Positions 54,522 through 63,487 of a stretch of DNA of 64,000 nucleotides are shown piece after piece. Position numbers and translations under genes: made by a program. Within the stretch, counting starts at the first letter, position 1; every line of letters starts with the position of its first letter. The notes under the pieces are model-generated. The model made no database searches. It was not told where the DNA came from and worked only from the letters and a program-made list of their open reading frames with translations. The stretch covers positions 1 to 64,000 of the forward strand of contig NZ_SSMC01000001.1 in assembly GCF_004799345.1 (NCBI RefSeq), given 5' to 3'. Source of the DNA: Robertkochia marina. GTDB lineage: Bacteria > Bacteroidota > Bacteroidia > Flavobacteriales > Flavobacteriaceae.

Positions 54522-57500
54522 TTATTTAAACCAATCCGGATACTCCTTCTTGTATTTGGTTTGTATAGGCTCCCAATATTCCCGGTTAAAACTTCTGTAC
54601 TGCTTTATAAAGGCTGCAGTAAGCTCTTTGGCCATTTCCAGTCGCTCCCAATCGTGGGGCGATGGTACCGTGGTACGAGACATGGCCGCCTTCTGTGCAG
54701 CCCTGGTTGCACTGTATGCTGAGATGGTTTGGGATTGCCATGCCCCCACCTGGCGTTCATCGGGAGTGGGTTTTACCTGTTGCTCTAAGGAGGTTAATAC
54801 TTCCCCGAACTTCTTTATTTCCTCCGGAAGTACATTGGTATCGCTTTTCTCATAATAGTCCTCCATGGCTTCAAAAGACTCCTTTTGTGTTTTCAGCCCG
54901 TTCATTAGTTCGGTAAGCTCCCTTACGTGAGCATCTACCGCCTTTTGAAACCTGTAAAGCTCCTTATCAACCTCATCCGGCAGATCGAAGCGAGGGTCAG
55001 ACACTACCTTAACCATTGTGGTATCCTGATGGCTACCATACTCCAGCATCACCTTATAGGTTGCCGGTAAAACCGGAATACCCCTCGACTCCTCTGTAAC
55101 CCAAGTCCCGGGCAATACTGTTGCCTTTTCATCGAGCTGCCAGGTGATATAATTTAATCCGTTTACGAGGTCTGTTTTGCTAACCCGGTTGATCTCTTTG
55201 TTCTCGGCATTATAAATAACGGCGCTTACCAGGGAGTCGGTTGGCTTTAGGTTGTTCAGGTAAAAAGGAATTTCCACCTTTTGAAACGGGCGGTTCTCTC
55301 CTTCAAAAGTAGTATGAAACCCTGTCCAGATATTACCGGGAGGTGCTATAAAAAGTCCTTTTACCTGCACTACCTCATTAACCGGCAAGCCGGTGATCCC
55401 TGAATTCATTTTCCCTCCTGCGATCGCCCGCAGACTCAACAGATCATCGAGAATCCATATAGAACGTCCAAAGGTTCCGATCACCAGGGCCGATTCCTTA
55501 TCCTGTATCACCAGGTCGGTGGTTGATACTGATGGAAAACCATTCTTGACCGGGGCCCATTCTTTACCCTCATTGATACTCACCCAAAGTCCGTGCTCAG
55601 TACCCAGAAAAACCAGGTCTTTTTCTACCGGATCCTGTACGAAGGATAAGGCATAGCCCCTTACATCATTTTCATCAACCATAGGGGTCCAGGTTTTTCC
55701 GTAATCTTCCGTTCTATATAAATAGGGGGCATAATCTCCTTTTCGGTAATTGTTAACCACCATCCATGCTGCCGATTCCCTGTATCGGGAGGCGTAGATT
55801 CGGGTGATCCATGCCTCATGGGGCAACCCTTTGATATTTGCGGTAATATCTTGCCAGGTGCCCCCACTATTCCTGGTAAGATGTACCCGGCCATCATCGG
55901 TACCTGCCCAGATCATATCCTTGTTCAGAGCACTGGGAGCAATGGTGAGTATGCTATTATAGTTCTCTGCCCCGGAAACGTCAAGAGTGAGTCCGCCGTA
56001 ATCGCCCTTCTGGTGCTCCGGATTGTTGGTGCTAAGATCAGGAGAGATGATCTTCCAGGTAGCTCCCTTATCAGTTGTTTTGTGCACGTATTGTGAGCCG
56101 TAATACAATCCGTCTTCATTCCACGGATCTTTGGCAAAACCGGCATTCCAATTAAAGCGCAAGGGATCATCCGCTGATTCCGGTTGAGGCGCAATACTTG
56201 AATAATATCCCGTAAGTTTATCGTACCTGTAAAGATCTCCGTTCTGAGAGGTGCCATATCCAAATCTCGGGTTCTGCCTGTCGGGTGCGATATAAAATCC
56301 ATCTCCCCCAACCAGGTATTGCCAATAAAGGGTTCGTATACCTCCCCTTTTCCAGGTATAGGCCGGTCCTGACCAGTTGCCGTTATCCTGCATCCCGCCA
56401 TAGACATTAAAAGGGGTTTCTTCATCCACATTGATATGGTAGAATTGAGCCACCGGGATCGTTTCCGGGAAATACCAGCTCTTGCCATGATCGTAGGTAA
56501 TGCCCAATCCGCCATCGCCCCCGATCATAAAATGTTCAGGATCTTCGGGATTCACCCAAAAGGCATGGAAATCGGCATGGATCCCTTTGGTTTCATCGGC
56601 CGGGATCATAGGGGTTGGGTCAAAGGTTTCTCCCCCATCGTAACTCACAGAAAGGGGCTGATAGATATTATATAATCTATCCTGATCTTTGGTATCCACC
56701 GCAAGATCCTGAAAATAGAATGGTCGGTTATTGGTGTATTTAGGATCATCATTGATCATCTGCCAGGTATACCCCCCGTCATCACTGCGATAAAGGGCAT
56801 TCTTTTCGGCCTCTATTTTGGCATAAACCCTTTGGGGGTTGCTTGGGGCAATGGCAATGCCTATGCGGCCGAGATCTCCATCAGGTAATCCATGCTCCGG
56901 CCCCAGTTGTTGCCAGGTATCGCCCCCATCTGATGAGATGAATAAGCCGGAACCGGGGCCACCCGAGGTAAACGAATATGGGGTGCGGCGATGCTCATAC
57001 ATGCCAGCAAAAAGTTTATCGGGATTCTCAGGGTCCATCACCAGGTCGCCCACCCCGGTGGAGGTATTGGTATAAAGGATCTTTTGCCAGTGCCCTCCCC
57101 CGTCAACCGAACGATAAAGCCCCCGATGTTCACCGGGAGTAAAGGGATCGCCCATGGCAGCAGCATAAACTATATTCCCGTTGGACGGGTGCACCAGGAT
57201 CCTGTGAATGGTTTTGGTATGCTCCAGCCCCATGTGCTTCCAGGTCTTACCTCCGTCTTCGCTTTTAAAAATTCCCATCCCAAGGTTCATGGAATTTCTC
57301 GGGTTTCCTTCCCCTGTGCCTACCCAAATGATATCAGGATTGCTTTGATCAACAGCTACCGCCCCTATATTCTGTGTGGGTTGTTCATCAAAGATCGGCC
57401 TCCAGGCCGAGCCCCCATTTTCCGACATCCATACCCCTCCGGAGGCAGCTCCCACATAAATAGTCTTCATATCGGCATTTACCACGGCAATGTCGGTAAT

Positions 57501-57626
57501 ACGCCCACTCATATTGGCCGGGCCTATATTCCGGATCTTTAAATGTTGTAGTTGTTCAAAATCCAGGGTCTGGGCATTTACACCGAAACAAAGACCAAAA
57601 CAAATTATCAGTACATACCGAATCAT
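54522..57626 (-). CDS. Secreted Vps10/BNR-repeat propeller protein
   Basis: A 1034-residue exported protein (signal peptide 1-18, ending VNAQ). It has repeated Asp-box/BNR segments such as 'SENGGSAWRPI', 'SEDGGKTWKHMG', 'SSDGGDTWQQLG', 'SDDGGYTWQM' and 'STDKGATWKI', over the first 700 residues, which build a sortilin/Vps10-like propeller. A C-terminal part (about 720-1034) is helical and rich in charged residues. No glycosidase active site is evident. It begins 7 bases from the convergent aldo/keto reductase gene and is divergent from the DUF885-like gene. Confidence 0.88.
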   Translation of the reverse strand: MIRYVLIICFGLCFGVNAQTLDFEQLQHLKIRNIGPANMSGRITDIAVVNADMKTIYVGAASGGVWMSENGGSAWRPIFDEQPTQNIGAVAVDQSNPDIIWVGTGEGNPRNSMNLGMGIFKSEDGGKTWKHMGLEHTKTIHRILVHPSNGNIVYAAAMGDPFTPGEHRGLYRSVDGGGHWQKILYTNTSTGVGDLVMDPENPDKLFAGMYEHRRTPYSFTSGGPGSGLFISSDGGDTWQQLGPEHGLPDGDLGRIGIAIAPSNPQRVYAKIEAEKNALYRSDDGGYTWQMINDDPKYTNNRPFYFQDLAVDTKDQDRLYNIYQPLSVSYDGGETFDPTPMIPADETKGIHADFHAFWVNPEDPEHFMIGGDGGLGITYDHGKSWYFPETIPVAQFYHINVDEETPFNVYGGMQDNGNWSGPAYTWKRGGIRTLYWQYLVGGDGFYIAPDRQNPRFGYGTSQNGDLYRYDKLTGYYSSIAPQPESADDPLRFNWNAGFAKDPWNEDGLYYGSQYVHKTTDKGATWKIISPDLSTNNPEHQKGDYGGLTLDVSGAENYNSILTIAPSALNKDMIWAGTDDGRVHLTRNSGGTWQDITANIKGLPHEAWITRIYASRYRESAAWMVVNNYRKGDYAPYLYRTEDYGKTWTPMVDENDVRGYALSFVQDPVEKDLVFLGTEHGLWVSINEGKEWAPVKNGFPSVSTTDLVIQDKESALVIGTFGRSIWILDDLLSLRAIAGGKMNSGITGLPVNEVVQVKGLFIAPPGNIWTGFHTTFEGENRPFQKVEIPFYLNNLKPTDSLVSAVIYNAENKEINRVSKTDLVNGLNYITWQLDEKATVLPGTWVTEESRGIPVLPATYKVMLEYGSHQDTTMVKVVSDPRFDLPDEVDKELYRFQKAVDAHVRELTELMNGLKTQKESFEAMEDYYEKSDTNVLPEEIKKFGEVLTSLEQQVKPTPDERQVGAWQSQTISAYSATRAAQKAAMSRTTVPSPHDWERLEMAKELTAAFIKQYRSFNREYWEPIQTKYKKEYPDWFK

Positions 57627-57769
57627 GAAAATGACAGTTTAAAAGCTTTCATCTGCAATGTATTTAAAAATTTGTTTCTTTGATAGAAAGTAAAAATTTT
57701 CGGTCATGGATCAGGGAGTAGATTTAGAACTTCACCCCTACAAACCAACCGACTACAATAACTAACCAT

Positions 57770-59404
57770 ATGAATATCCGATCTTTCTTTCTGCTGTTTT
57801 GTCTCCTTTCTTTACTCACACCTTCATTTCATGCTCTGGCGCAGACGGAAGGTGACCAGAAAAAAAGTCATCCTGAACTCACAGCCCTTTTTAAAAAATG
57901 GAGAGCTTTTGAGCTCCCCCCATTAAAAGAAGGGGCTCCTGATTATAGCCGCGAAACCTTTCAAAAAAAGTGGCCGGTTTTTACGGAACTCAGAGCCGCC
58001 CTGGAGGCTATTGACACCACAAACTGGACCCCCTCAGAGAAGGCAGACTGGTATATTGTATGGGCAGAAATGAACGGCTATGATTTCAATCAAAATATTC
58101 TGAAACCCTGGGAAAGAGATCCTGCATTTTATAAATCGATCTGGACCTCCCGAAGTGATGTTCCGGCCCATGAAGGTCCTACCCATCATGCTGTTACCGA
58201 GGTATGGCAATACAAATTCCCATTATCACAAGAGCAGCGCGAGGCGTTTATCGCCTCCCTAAAGATCATACCCGCATTGAACGACCAGGCAAAAACTAAC
58301 CTTACAGGAAATGCCCGCGATCTTTGGGTTGCCGGGATTCGGGATATTGAAACCCAGGCTGCCGACCTTGAAAACCTCAAAACTTTGGCAGGAGTTGGTG
58401 ATGACACCAAACTTTTGGCAGTGATCGACGAAGCCAAAACCTCCACCCTTGATTTGGCTGAATGGTTAAAGTCTGAAGCCGATAAAAAAACCGGCCCGTC
58501 GGGAATTGGAAAAGACAATTACACCTGGTACCAGCAAAATGTCCATTTGGTTCCCCTTACCTGGGAGGATGAAGTCATATTGTTAAAAAGAGAATTGGCA
58601 CGGGCATGGGCTTCGCTTAAACTGGAAGAACACCGCAACAGACATCTCCCACCACTGGAACCGGCCAGGGATGCTGAGGCTTACGATACGCTGGCAAAAA
58701 AGGCTGCAGAAGAGTTACTCAGCTTTTTAGATGAGAACGACATTGTAACCGTAAAAGACTATTTTGAACCCGCCCTTCAAGCCCACCTGGGTCGTTTTGT
58801 TCCTGAAGAAACCCGAAACTTTTTCTGGATAACGGCCCACCTTGATCCAAAACCCTTATTCTCTCATTTCTATCATTGGTTCGAGCTGGCAAGAATGGAC
58901 CTGGAACCCAATCCAAATCCGATAAGAAAAGACGCTGTACTTTACAATATTTTTGATTCCCGCAATGAAGGCATGGCAACAGCTGTAGAAGAGCTATTCA
59001 TGCAGGCCGGCCTTTACGATGATAATCCCAGGGCCAGGGAGATCGTCTACATCATGATCGCACAAAGAGCCGCCAGGGGACTCGGATCACTCTACGCCCA
59101 TGCCAATGAAATGACCATGGAAGAGGCCGCAGGCATCCACTCAGAATACACTCCTCGAGGCTGGATGAAAACAGAAAAAGAACTTCTTATTTTCGAACAA
59201 CATCTATACCTGAGACAACCCGGGTACGGTACCAGCTATATTACCGGGAAATACCTGGTGGAAGAAGCTCTGAAAGAATATGCGAAGATGAAGGAACTGC
59301 AAAATGAGCCCTTTGTATTAAAAGAATTCTTTGACGGTCTCAATGCTATTGGGAATATCCCGATCGCATTGGGACAATGGGAATTGACAGGAGTGAAATG
59401 GTGA
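57770..59404 (+). CDS. Secreted DUF885-like protein lacking an HExxH motif
   Basis: A 544-residue exported protein (signal peptide about 1-25, ending LAQ). The central segment '[35 protein letters not shown]' (about 243-277) and the helical tail resemble the DUF885 family of predicted metallopeptidases. The zinc signature (HExxPGH) that family members normally have is not present; '[19 protein letters not shown]' sits where it would be expected. It may therefore be an inactive relative or a distinct branch. It stands alone with a short tandem repeat starting at its stop codon. Confidence 0.7.
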   Translation: MNIRSFFLLFCLLSLLTPSFHALAQTEGDQKKSHPELTALFKKWRAFELPPLKEGAPDYSRETFQKKWPVFTELRAALEAIDTTNWTPSEKADWYIVWAEMNGYDFNQNILKPWERDPAFYKSIWTSRSDVPAHEGPTHHAVTEVWQYKFPLSQEQREAFIASLKIIPALNDQAKTNLTGNARDLWVAGIRDIETQAADLENLKTLAGVGDDTKLLAVIDEAKTSTLDLAEWLKSEADKKTGPSGIGKDNYTWYQQNVHLVPLTWEDEVILLKRELARAWASLKLEEHRNRHLPPLEPARDAEAYDTLAKKAAEELLSFLDENDIVTVKDYFEPALQAHLGRFVPEETRNFFWITAHLDPKPLFSHFYHWFELARMDLEPNPNPIRKDAVLYNIFDSRNEGMATAVEELFMQAGLYDDNPRAREIVYIMIAQRAARGLGSLYAHANEMTMEEAAGIHSEYTPRGWMKTEKELLIFEQHLYLRQPGYGTSYITGKYLVEEALKEYAKMKELQNEPFVLKEFFDGLNAIGNIPIALGQWELTGVKW

Positions 59405-59430
59405 GTCGGGAGTCGGGAGTCGGGAGTCGA
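59403..59430. repeat. Four tandem GAGTCGG units at a stop codon
   Basis: Period-7 array (three exact GAGTCGG, then GAGTCGA) that begins inside the stop codon of the preceding gene (59402-59404). Confidence 0.9.
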
Positions 59431-59833
59431 GAATTAAAGATGGTCTGTGGTCAGGATATTTTAAAACTGAGTAATTGGAGAACCGTAAAATTGATCAACT
59501 CTTCGTAAGTCGGTAACTTCAGTCTATTCGCCTATTTGCCAATTCGCTAATTTGCCCCTTTACTTCAAAAAAAGAATCCCCGCCATGGGGGTGGCAGGGA
59601 GCTTTGGGGGATTTAAATTCTCTCCCGTATTTTTTGGTTGGTTAGGATTACATTTCTGCTAAACCCTTATAAAACATAAAGGTTTAAAAAGAGTGTCAGC
59701 AGAATAATGGTCAGAGTTTTGATTAAACTGTTCATTATTGGTTGATGATTGAATTCCACTACTAAATTAATTGATGTATCAATAATTAAAAAGTATTTAG
59801 TATAAACTTAACATCATTAATCATCAGCCGTTC
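59405..59833. other. Non-coding stretch with short repeats
   Basis: No gene is seen in about 430 bases. It contains the GAGTCGG array, a stretch of alternating ATTCGC and TTTGCC words (59525-59560), a CCCCGCCATGGGGGTGGC inverted segment near 59578-59595, and an AT-rich end next to the S41-type gene. Confidence 0.5.
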
Positions 59834-61474
59834 TTAGAAATCCTCGAGAAAGCCTTTGAGTTCTGTTTGCAATTCTGTTTGATCTTTAGCGAGTGACAGC
59901 GCTTTTTGCCCGGCACCTTTGGCCTCCTCCATTTTACCACTCTTTTTCAGAGTTTTGGCCAGTCCATACCAGGAAGCAACTGATTCAGGATACAATTCGG
60001 TATTTAACTGGTACACAAACATGGCTTCATTAACCTGTCCGGTATTCGCCAAGCGCTCTCCTACTTCAACAAACCTGGACTCCAGGTCAAAAAAGGTATA
60101 CCGCTCATCTTTAGACAGCATAAAGGCATCCTTTTTAAGCGTCTCAATATCGCCTTTCATGAACAAGGTCGTGAGATGCCCCATAGGGTCAAGAATAAAG
60201 CCATCATCATCAAAGTTTAATGCGGCATCCAGAACGGGATCCTGGTTGTTCACAAACTCCTCGAAGCTCATTTGAACAGCCACATGCGGCGGCAGCCATT
60301 GCTGGTTTTCCCATTGGGGTTTATCCTGCCACCAGGCGAAACTCAGGTATACAGGTATCTTACTATGTGGCAGTTCTTCCTTATTATTATCACCGTAAAA
60401 GTTGATATTCTCTCCGGTAGGCTCTCCAACAAAAACGGCATTGGTATAATTGTCAAGTTCATTAACCAGGTTCTGACAGGCTGAAAAGGTACGGTCTCCG
60501 AGTATCACAAAAAGATGCCCCAGAGAATCGATCTCAGGATGCGTAATAATATCTTTCAGAACAGCTTTGTTCTTATAGTTGTTTCCTCCTCCATTTAAGC
60601 GGACGTCTATTACCAGCTTCTCTATATTCTTTTCTTCTATTTCCCGGAAGACCTTGTCATAAAACTCAGGGATGGCCATCAATGAGTCATCCTGTATCTG
60701 ACTTTGCCGCACGTACATGGTATTATGGTCAGGCATATATTCACTATAGTAAATACGGTCTAAATGCTTTAGATAATTTGGGCTTGATGTGGTATCCCTG
60801 GCGCTTATCCATCCCTCGTCATTTTTGGTGTAACCATATGCGGTTGGAGCGCGTTCACCCTTTTCCATAGGAGCGAATACCCGCTGGTATTCAAGGCCAT
60901 CTTTCAACAAAGTAAGGCTTACTTCAGACAAAGGATTTTCTATCAACCCCTCCCCGGCCAACAGCTCGGTGGTGATAAGAAAGTTCATTCCATAAGCTTT
61001 AAAGAATTGTGAATTTTCAGCAGGAAAATAGGGGTATACTTTTTTATAGACCTCTTTTACGTCCTCCCCTGCAATTTTCAAAACCCTGGCCCCGACATCT
61101 GCTGCAAAGGCTTCCTGAGAACCTTCTATATAAATCCCGTCCTTAAATTCCTTTAAGTTCAAAGGAAGTTGCCGCAACGAAAAGGGCGTATCCCGCAATC
61201 CTACACTCGTATGTCCGTATCCAAAAGAAGATACCAGCTTCATTAATCCAACGACCATTTCATGATCTTCTGCATCTTCGGCTTGGGCCATCAGTTCTGA
61301 GGCTGCAGCATGAAAATCATCTTTGCTGATCTTTTTATACAGAAAGGGGTACTCACTGTCAATAAGTTCTTTGAGGTAGCTTATATCCTCTTTCCAGTTG
61401 GTGTTTACGGTATCCTGAGCAGTTAGCTGTAAGAACAGCATAAAGCTGCAGATCAAGGTGAAAATTCCTTTCAT
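59834..61474 (-). CDS. Secreted S41-type peptidase with C-terminal repeats
   Basis: A 546-residue exported protein (signal peptide about 1-19). The S41 fold is seen in 'FGYGHTSVGLRDTP', the strand 'KLVIDVRLNGGGNNYKN' and 'LFVILGDRTFSACQNLVNELDNYTNAVFVGEPTGEN', where the serine in TFSA is the likely nucleophile. After about residue 430 there is a TPR-like helical region ('SVASWYGLAKTLKKSGKMEEAKGAG'). It probably cuts proteins or peptides in the periplasm or outside the cell. It stands alone, with its promoter region upstream of the lipoprotein gene at 61666. Confidence 0.85.
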   Translation of the reverse strand: MKGIFTLICSFMLFLQLTAQDTVNTNWKEDISYLKELIDSEYPFLYKKISKDDFHAAASELMAQAEDAEDHEMVVGLMKLVSSFGYGHTSVGLRDTPFSLRQLPLNLKEFKDGIYIEGSQEAFAADVGARVLKIAGEDVKEVYKKVYPYFPAENSQFFKAYGMNFLITTELLAGEGLIENPLSEVSLTLLKDGLEYQRVFAPMEKGERAPTAYGYTKNDEGWISARDTTSSPNYLKHLDRIYYSEYMPDHNTMYVRQSQIQDDSLMAIPEFYDKVFREIEEKNIEKLVIDVRLNGGGNNYKNKAVLKDIITHPEIDSLGHLFVILGDRTFSACQNLVNELDNYTNAVFVGEPTGENINFYGDNNKEELPHSKIPVYLSFAWWQDKPQWENQQWLPPHVAVQMSFEEFVNNQDPVLDAALNFDDDGFILDPMGHLTTLFMKGDIETLKKDAFMLSKDERYTFFDLESRFVEVGERLANTGQVNEAMFVYQLNTELYPESVASWYGLAKTLKKSGKMEEAKGAGQKALSLAKDQTELQTELKGFLEDF

Positions 61475-61630
61475 AAGGCTTGTTTATTTTGGTTGATGAA
61501 TATCTAATGAGTTGAGTTTTGGACTGAATTGTTACACTTTTTCTTAATATATCATGAAATGCTAAAGGAAACCTGGCAATTCAAAAGTGGTAAAACAACT
61601 ATTTAATTATCTGATTTGCAATATTTTACG

Positions 61631-61638
61631 TAATTTAA
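61631..61638 (+). promoter_or_regulatory. Conserved TAATTTAA box upstream of the lipoprotein gene
   Basis: TAATTTAA lies 35 bases before the ATG. The same box lies at the same distance before the paralogue at 63488, with a similar leader (ACCTATTA). It is related to but not a full match of TAnnTTTG. Confidence 0.45.
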
Positions 61639-61665
61639 GCTAAGTTAAAGTAATACCTATTAACA

Positions 61666-62835
61666 ATGAAACAGGTTTATCGCCTGGCCTTCATTATCCT
61701 GTTAGCGATGTGGTCCTGTCGTTCGACGGACCCAAATGAAGATGCCTGGTTTTCCGAAACGGAAGAGATGCTCCCCTTTACAGAATCTGTTACCATAACT
61801 TTTGATGAACCGAACCACAACTTTAAAGCCGGTGATTACGTATACAAGGTAAATCCTGACGGATGCGGAGGCAAGGTATACCTATACGCTCAAAATCCAC
61901 GATTTCCTTTTAAAAATGCAGCTATGATCTTCGATTCCGCAAACCCCACCGGCGACGACTGGGACCTGGGTACACCTAACGAGGGTTACGGTGGTCCGGG
62001 GAGGTCAAAAGACGGGATACAAGACTCTAACCAGGAGGCCCTGGGCAATGTCCTGATCATTACCGAAGACTTTAGCAGACGGGATCCTGACGATAGTTTT
62101 ATTGTAGGTTCGTACTATGAGTTTAATTTCACCAAATACGGTGATGGTTATGTGACTATGGAGTCTTTTCTGTTGATCGATGTAGACGAAGCAAGCCTTG
62201 GAGAAGCCACTGTGGTAAATTTGTACGGAAAAGATGATGAACTGCTGTTAACCAAACCCATTCCTCTCGGACAAGATAATGAGGTTCGCCTGATCGACCT
62301 GGAAAACACCGAAGGTGTAGAAAGAATGGTGATCAACCTGAACAATTCAGGAGCTATTGACAACATCACCTTTACCTGTAATCGCCAGGATGATTTTCAA
62401 TGCCAAAGGATCTCTGCCGGAGATGAAAATGCACTTTGTTTTATAGATGAGCAAGGTATAAGCACAGACCAGTGGGGATGGACCAACTTAATACAAGATG
62501 GATATGAGGGTACCCTGGAACTATGGATGGGAGCTGCCGGATGTGATATCTCTAATGGAGTTCTTGCGGGAGAACTCTATGTTTCTTACAAGGATTGTGT
62601 CCTGGAAATCCGCTTTGAAATGCTGGAAGGCTTCTATTTAACCGAAGCATTGTTCTATGCCGGCGAAGATAAATTTCCTAAGGATGCCAATGGAAATTAC
62701 ACCATAGATCCTGAGGCCTTCTCGCTGATACAGGATATTCAATACGCCACAGAAGGTGCTATTACCATAGACGATCTGAAGGGAGACATTTACCTGATTG
62801 CTGGGGGGAGTGTGTGCAGGGATGTTGGGCAGTGA
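61666..62835 (+). CDS. Lipoprotein of unknown family, first of a paralogous pair
   Basis: A 389-residue protein with signal peptide and lipobox (MWSC, Cys about 18). It contains a 'TFDEPNHNFKAGDYVY' start, 'YAQNPRFPFKNAAMIFDSANPTGDDWDLGTPN' and 'LIITEDFSRRDPDDSF', with a glycine- and aspartate-rich surface like secreted adhesive or carbohydrate-related domains. A C-terminal half with 'CFIDEQGISTDQWGWTNLI' is separate. The next gene to the right starts with the same N-terminal domain. Family not recognised; the domain may bind a ligand on the cell surface, but this is a guess. Confidence 0.75.
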   Translation: MKQVYRLAFIILLAMWSCRSTDPNEDAWFSETEEMLPFTESVTITFDEPNHNFKAGDYVYKVNPDGCGGKVYLYAQNPRFPFKNAAMIFDSANPTGDDWDLGTPNEGYGGPGRSKDGIQDSNQEALGNVLIITEDFSRRDPDDSFIVGSYYEFNFTKYGDGYVTMESFLLIDVDEASLGEATVVNLYGKDDELLLTKPIPLGQDNEVRLIDLENTEGVERMVINLNNSGAIDNITFTCNRQDDFQCQRISAGDENALCFIDEQGISTDQWGWTNLIQDGYEGTLELWMGAAGCDISNGVLAGELYVSYKDCVLEIRFEMLEGFYLTEALFYAGEDKFPKDANGNYTIDPEAFSLIQDIQYATEGAITIDDLKGDIYLIAGGSVCRDVGQ

Positions 62836-62902
62836 TGAGAGTGAGTAGGGAGTATGAGTTTGAGGAACGAGCCTGCCTATCAGCTCTTAGGTATGTTTTT
62901 TT

Positions 62903-62945
62903 TCGTCTTTGTGATCTCCGCTTAAACGGAGCGTGGCAATCTTCC
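62903..62945 (+). repeat. Type-1 hairpin element, copy f (diverged)
   Basis: TCGTCTTTGTGAT, stem CTCCG-CTTAAA-CGGAG, then CGTGGCAATCTTCC. The right flank is GTGGCAATCT rather than GTGGCGATCT. Confidence 0.6.
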
Positions 62946-63242
62946 AAATCTTACTCAATGCCTTTTCTGTATAGTAGACCAGGTTTGAACCAGAAGTAAG
63001 TTATCTTGATTCTTTTGTCTTGACTCTTTCATCTAAAAAAAAAGGTTACCCAAATGAGCAACCTTTCTAACCAACCAACTTAAATAATCAAAACCAACTA
63101 ATTATGAGATCGTAATTCGAATTCCAATGGGGCGGAATTCGGTCTTATCTCAAGTAGGATAAGTAATATTTTTTAGTGATACGGGATGCTTACGCTATTC
63201 TGATTCCCGCTCAACTCTCTATTCAAAAATTCAACACTGCAA

Positions 63243-63266
63243 ATATACTATGCATGCATAGTATAT
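63243..63266. promoter_or_regulatory. 24-bp perfect palindrome, possible operator
   Basis: Each arm of 12 bases pairs fully with the other, centred on TGCATGCA; the left arm is ATATACTATGCA. The sequence is AT-rich and has no spacer, so it is a candidate dimeric regulator site, about 220 bases upstream of the next gene. It is not known to be functional. Confidence 0.4.
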
Positions 63267-63432
63267 AGATTGTAAAAAACGAATAAATATTTTCTTTTTT
63301 GAATATCAACAAGTTAAGCAGTTTGCAGAATAAAAATATTTGATTCACTACACCTGGTTACCATAAATTTCGATAATTCAAAACACATTATTCTTACAAC
63401 GTTTTTACTAGAACTAGAACGAATTTACTTAC

Positions 63433-63460
63433 TTGACAATCAGCAATATATGTAATTTAA
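63433..63460 (+). promoter_or_regulatory. Candidate promoter of the last lipoprotein gene
   Basis: TTG at 63433-63435, a 17-base spacer and TAATTTAA at 63453-63460. The -7 box is near but not equal to TAnnTTTG and is at the same distance (35 bases) from the start as the box of the paralogue at 61631. Confidence 0.4.
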
Positions 63461-63487
63461 AGGGCTGTTAATCAATAACCTATTACA

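Larger units (their letters stand above)
62836..63452. other. Non-coding stretch with a hairpin element and palindrome
   Basis: About 600 bases. It holds a degenerate type-1 element (62903-62945), an AAAGGTT / AACCTTT stem (63041-63066), a 24-bp palindrome (63243-63266) and AT-rich DNA leading to the next gene. Just after the previous stop there are GAGT/GAGG-rich words like those near other gene ends. No believable gene. Confidence 0.5.
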
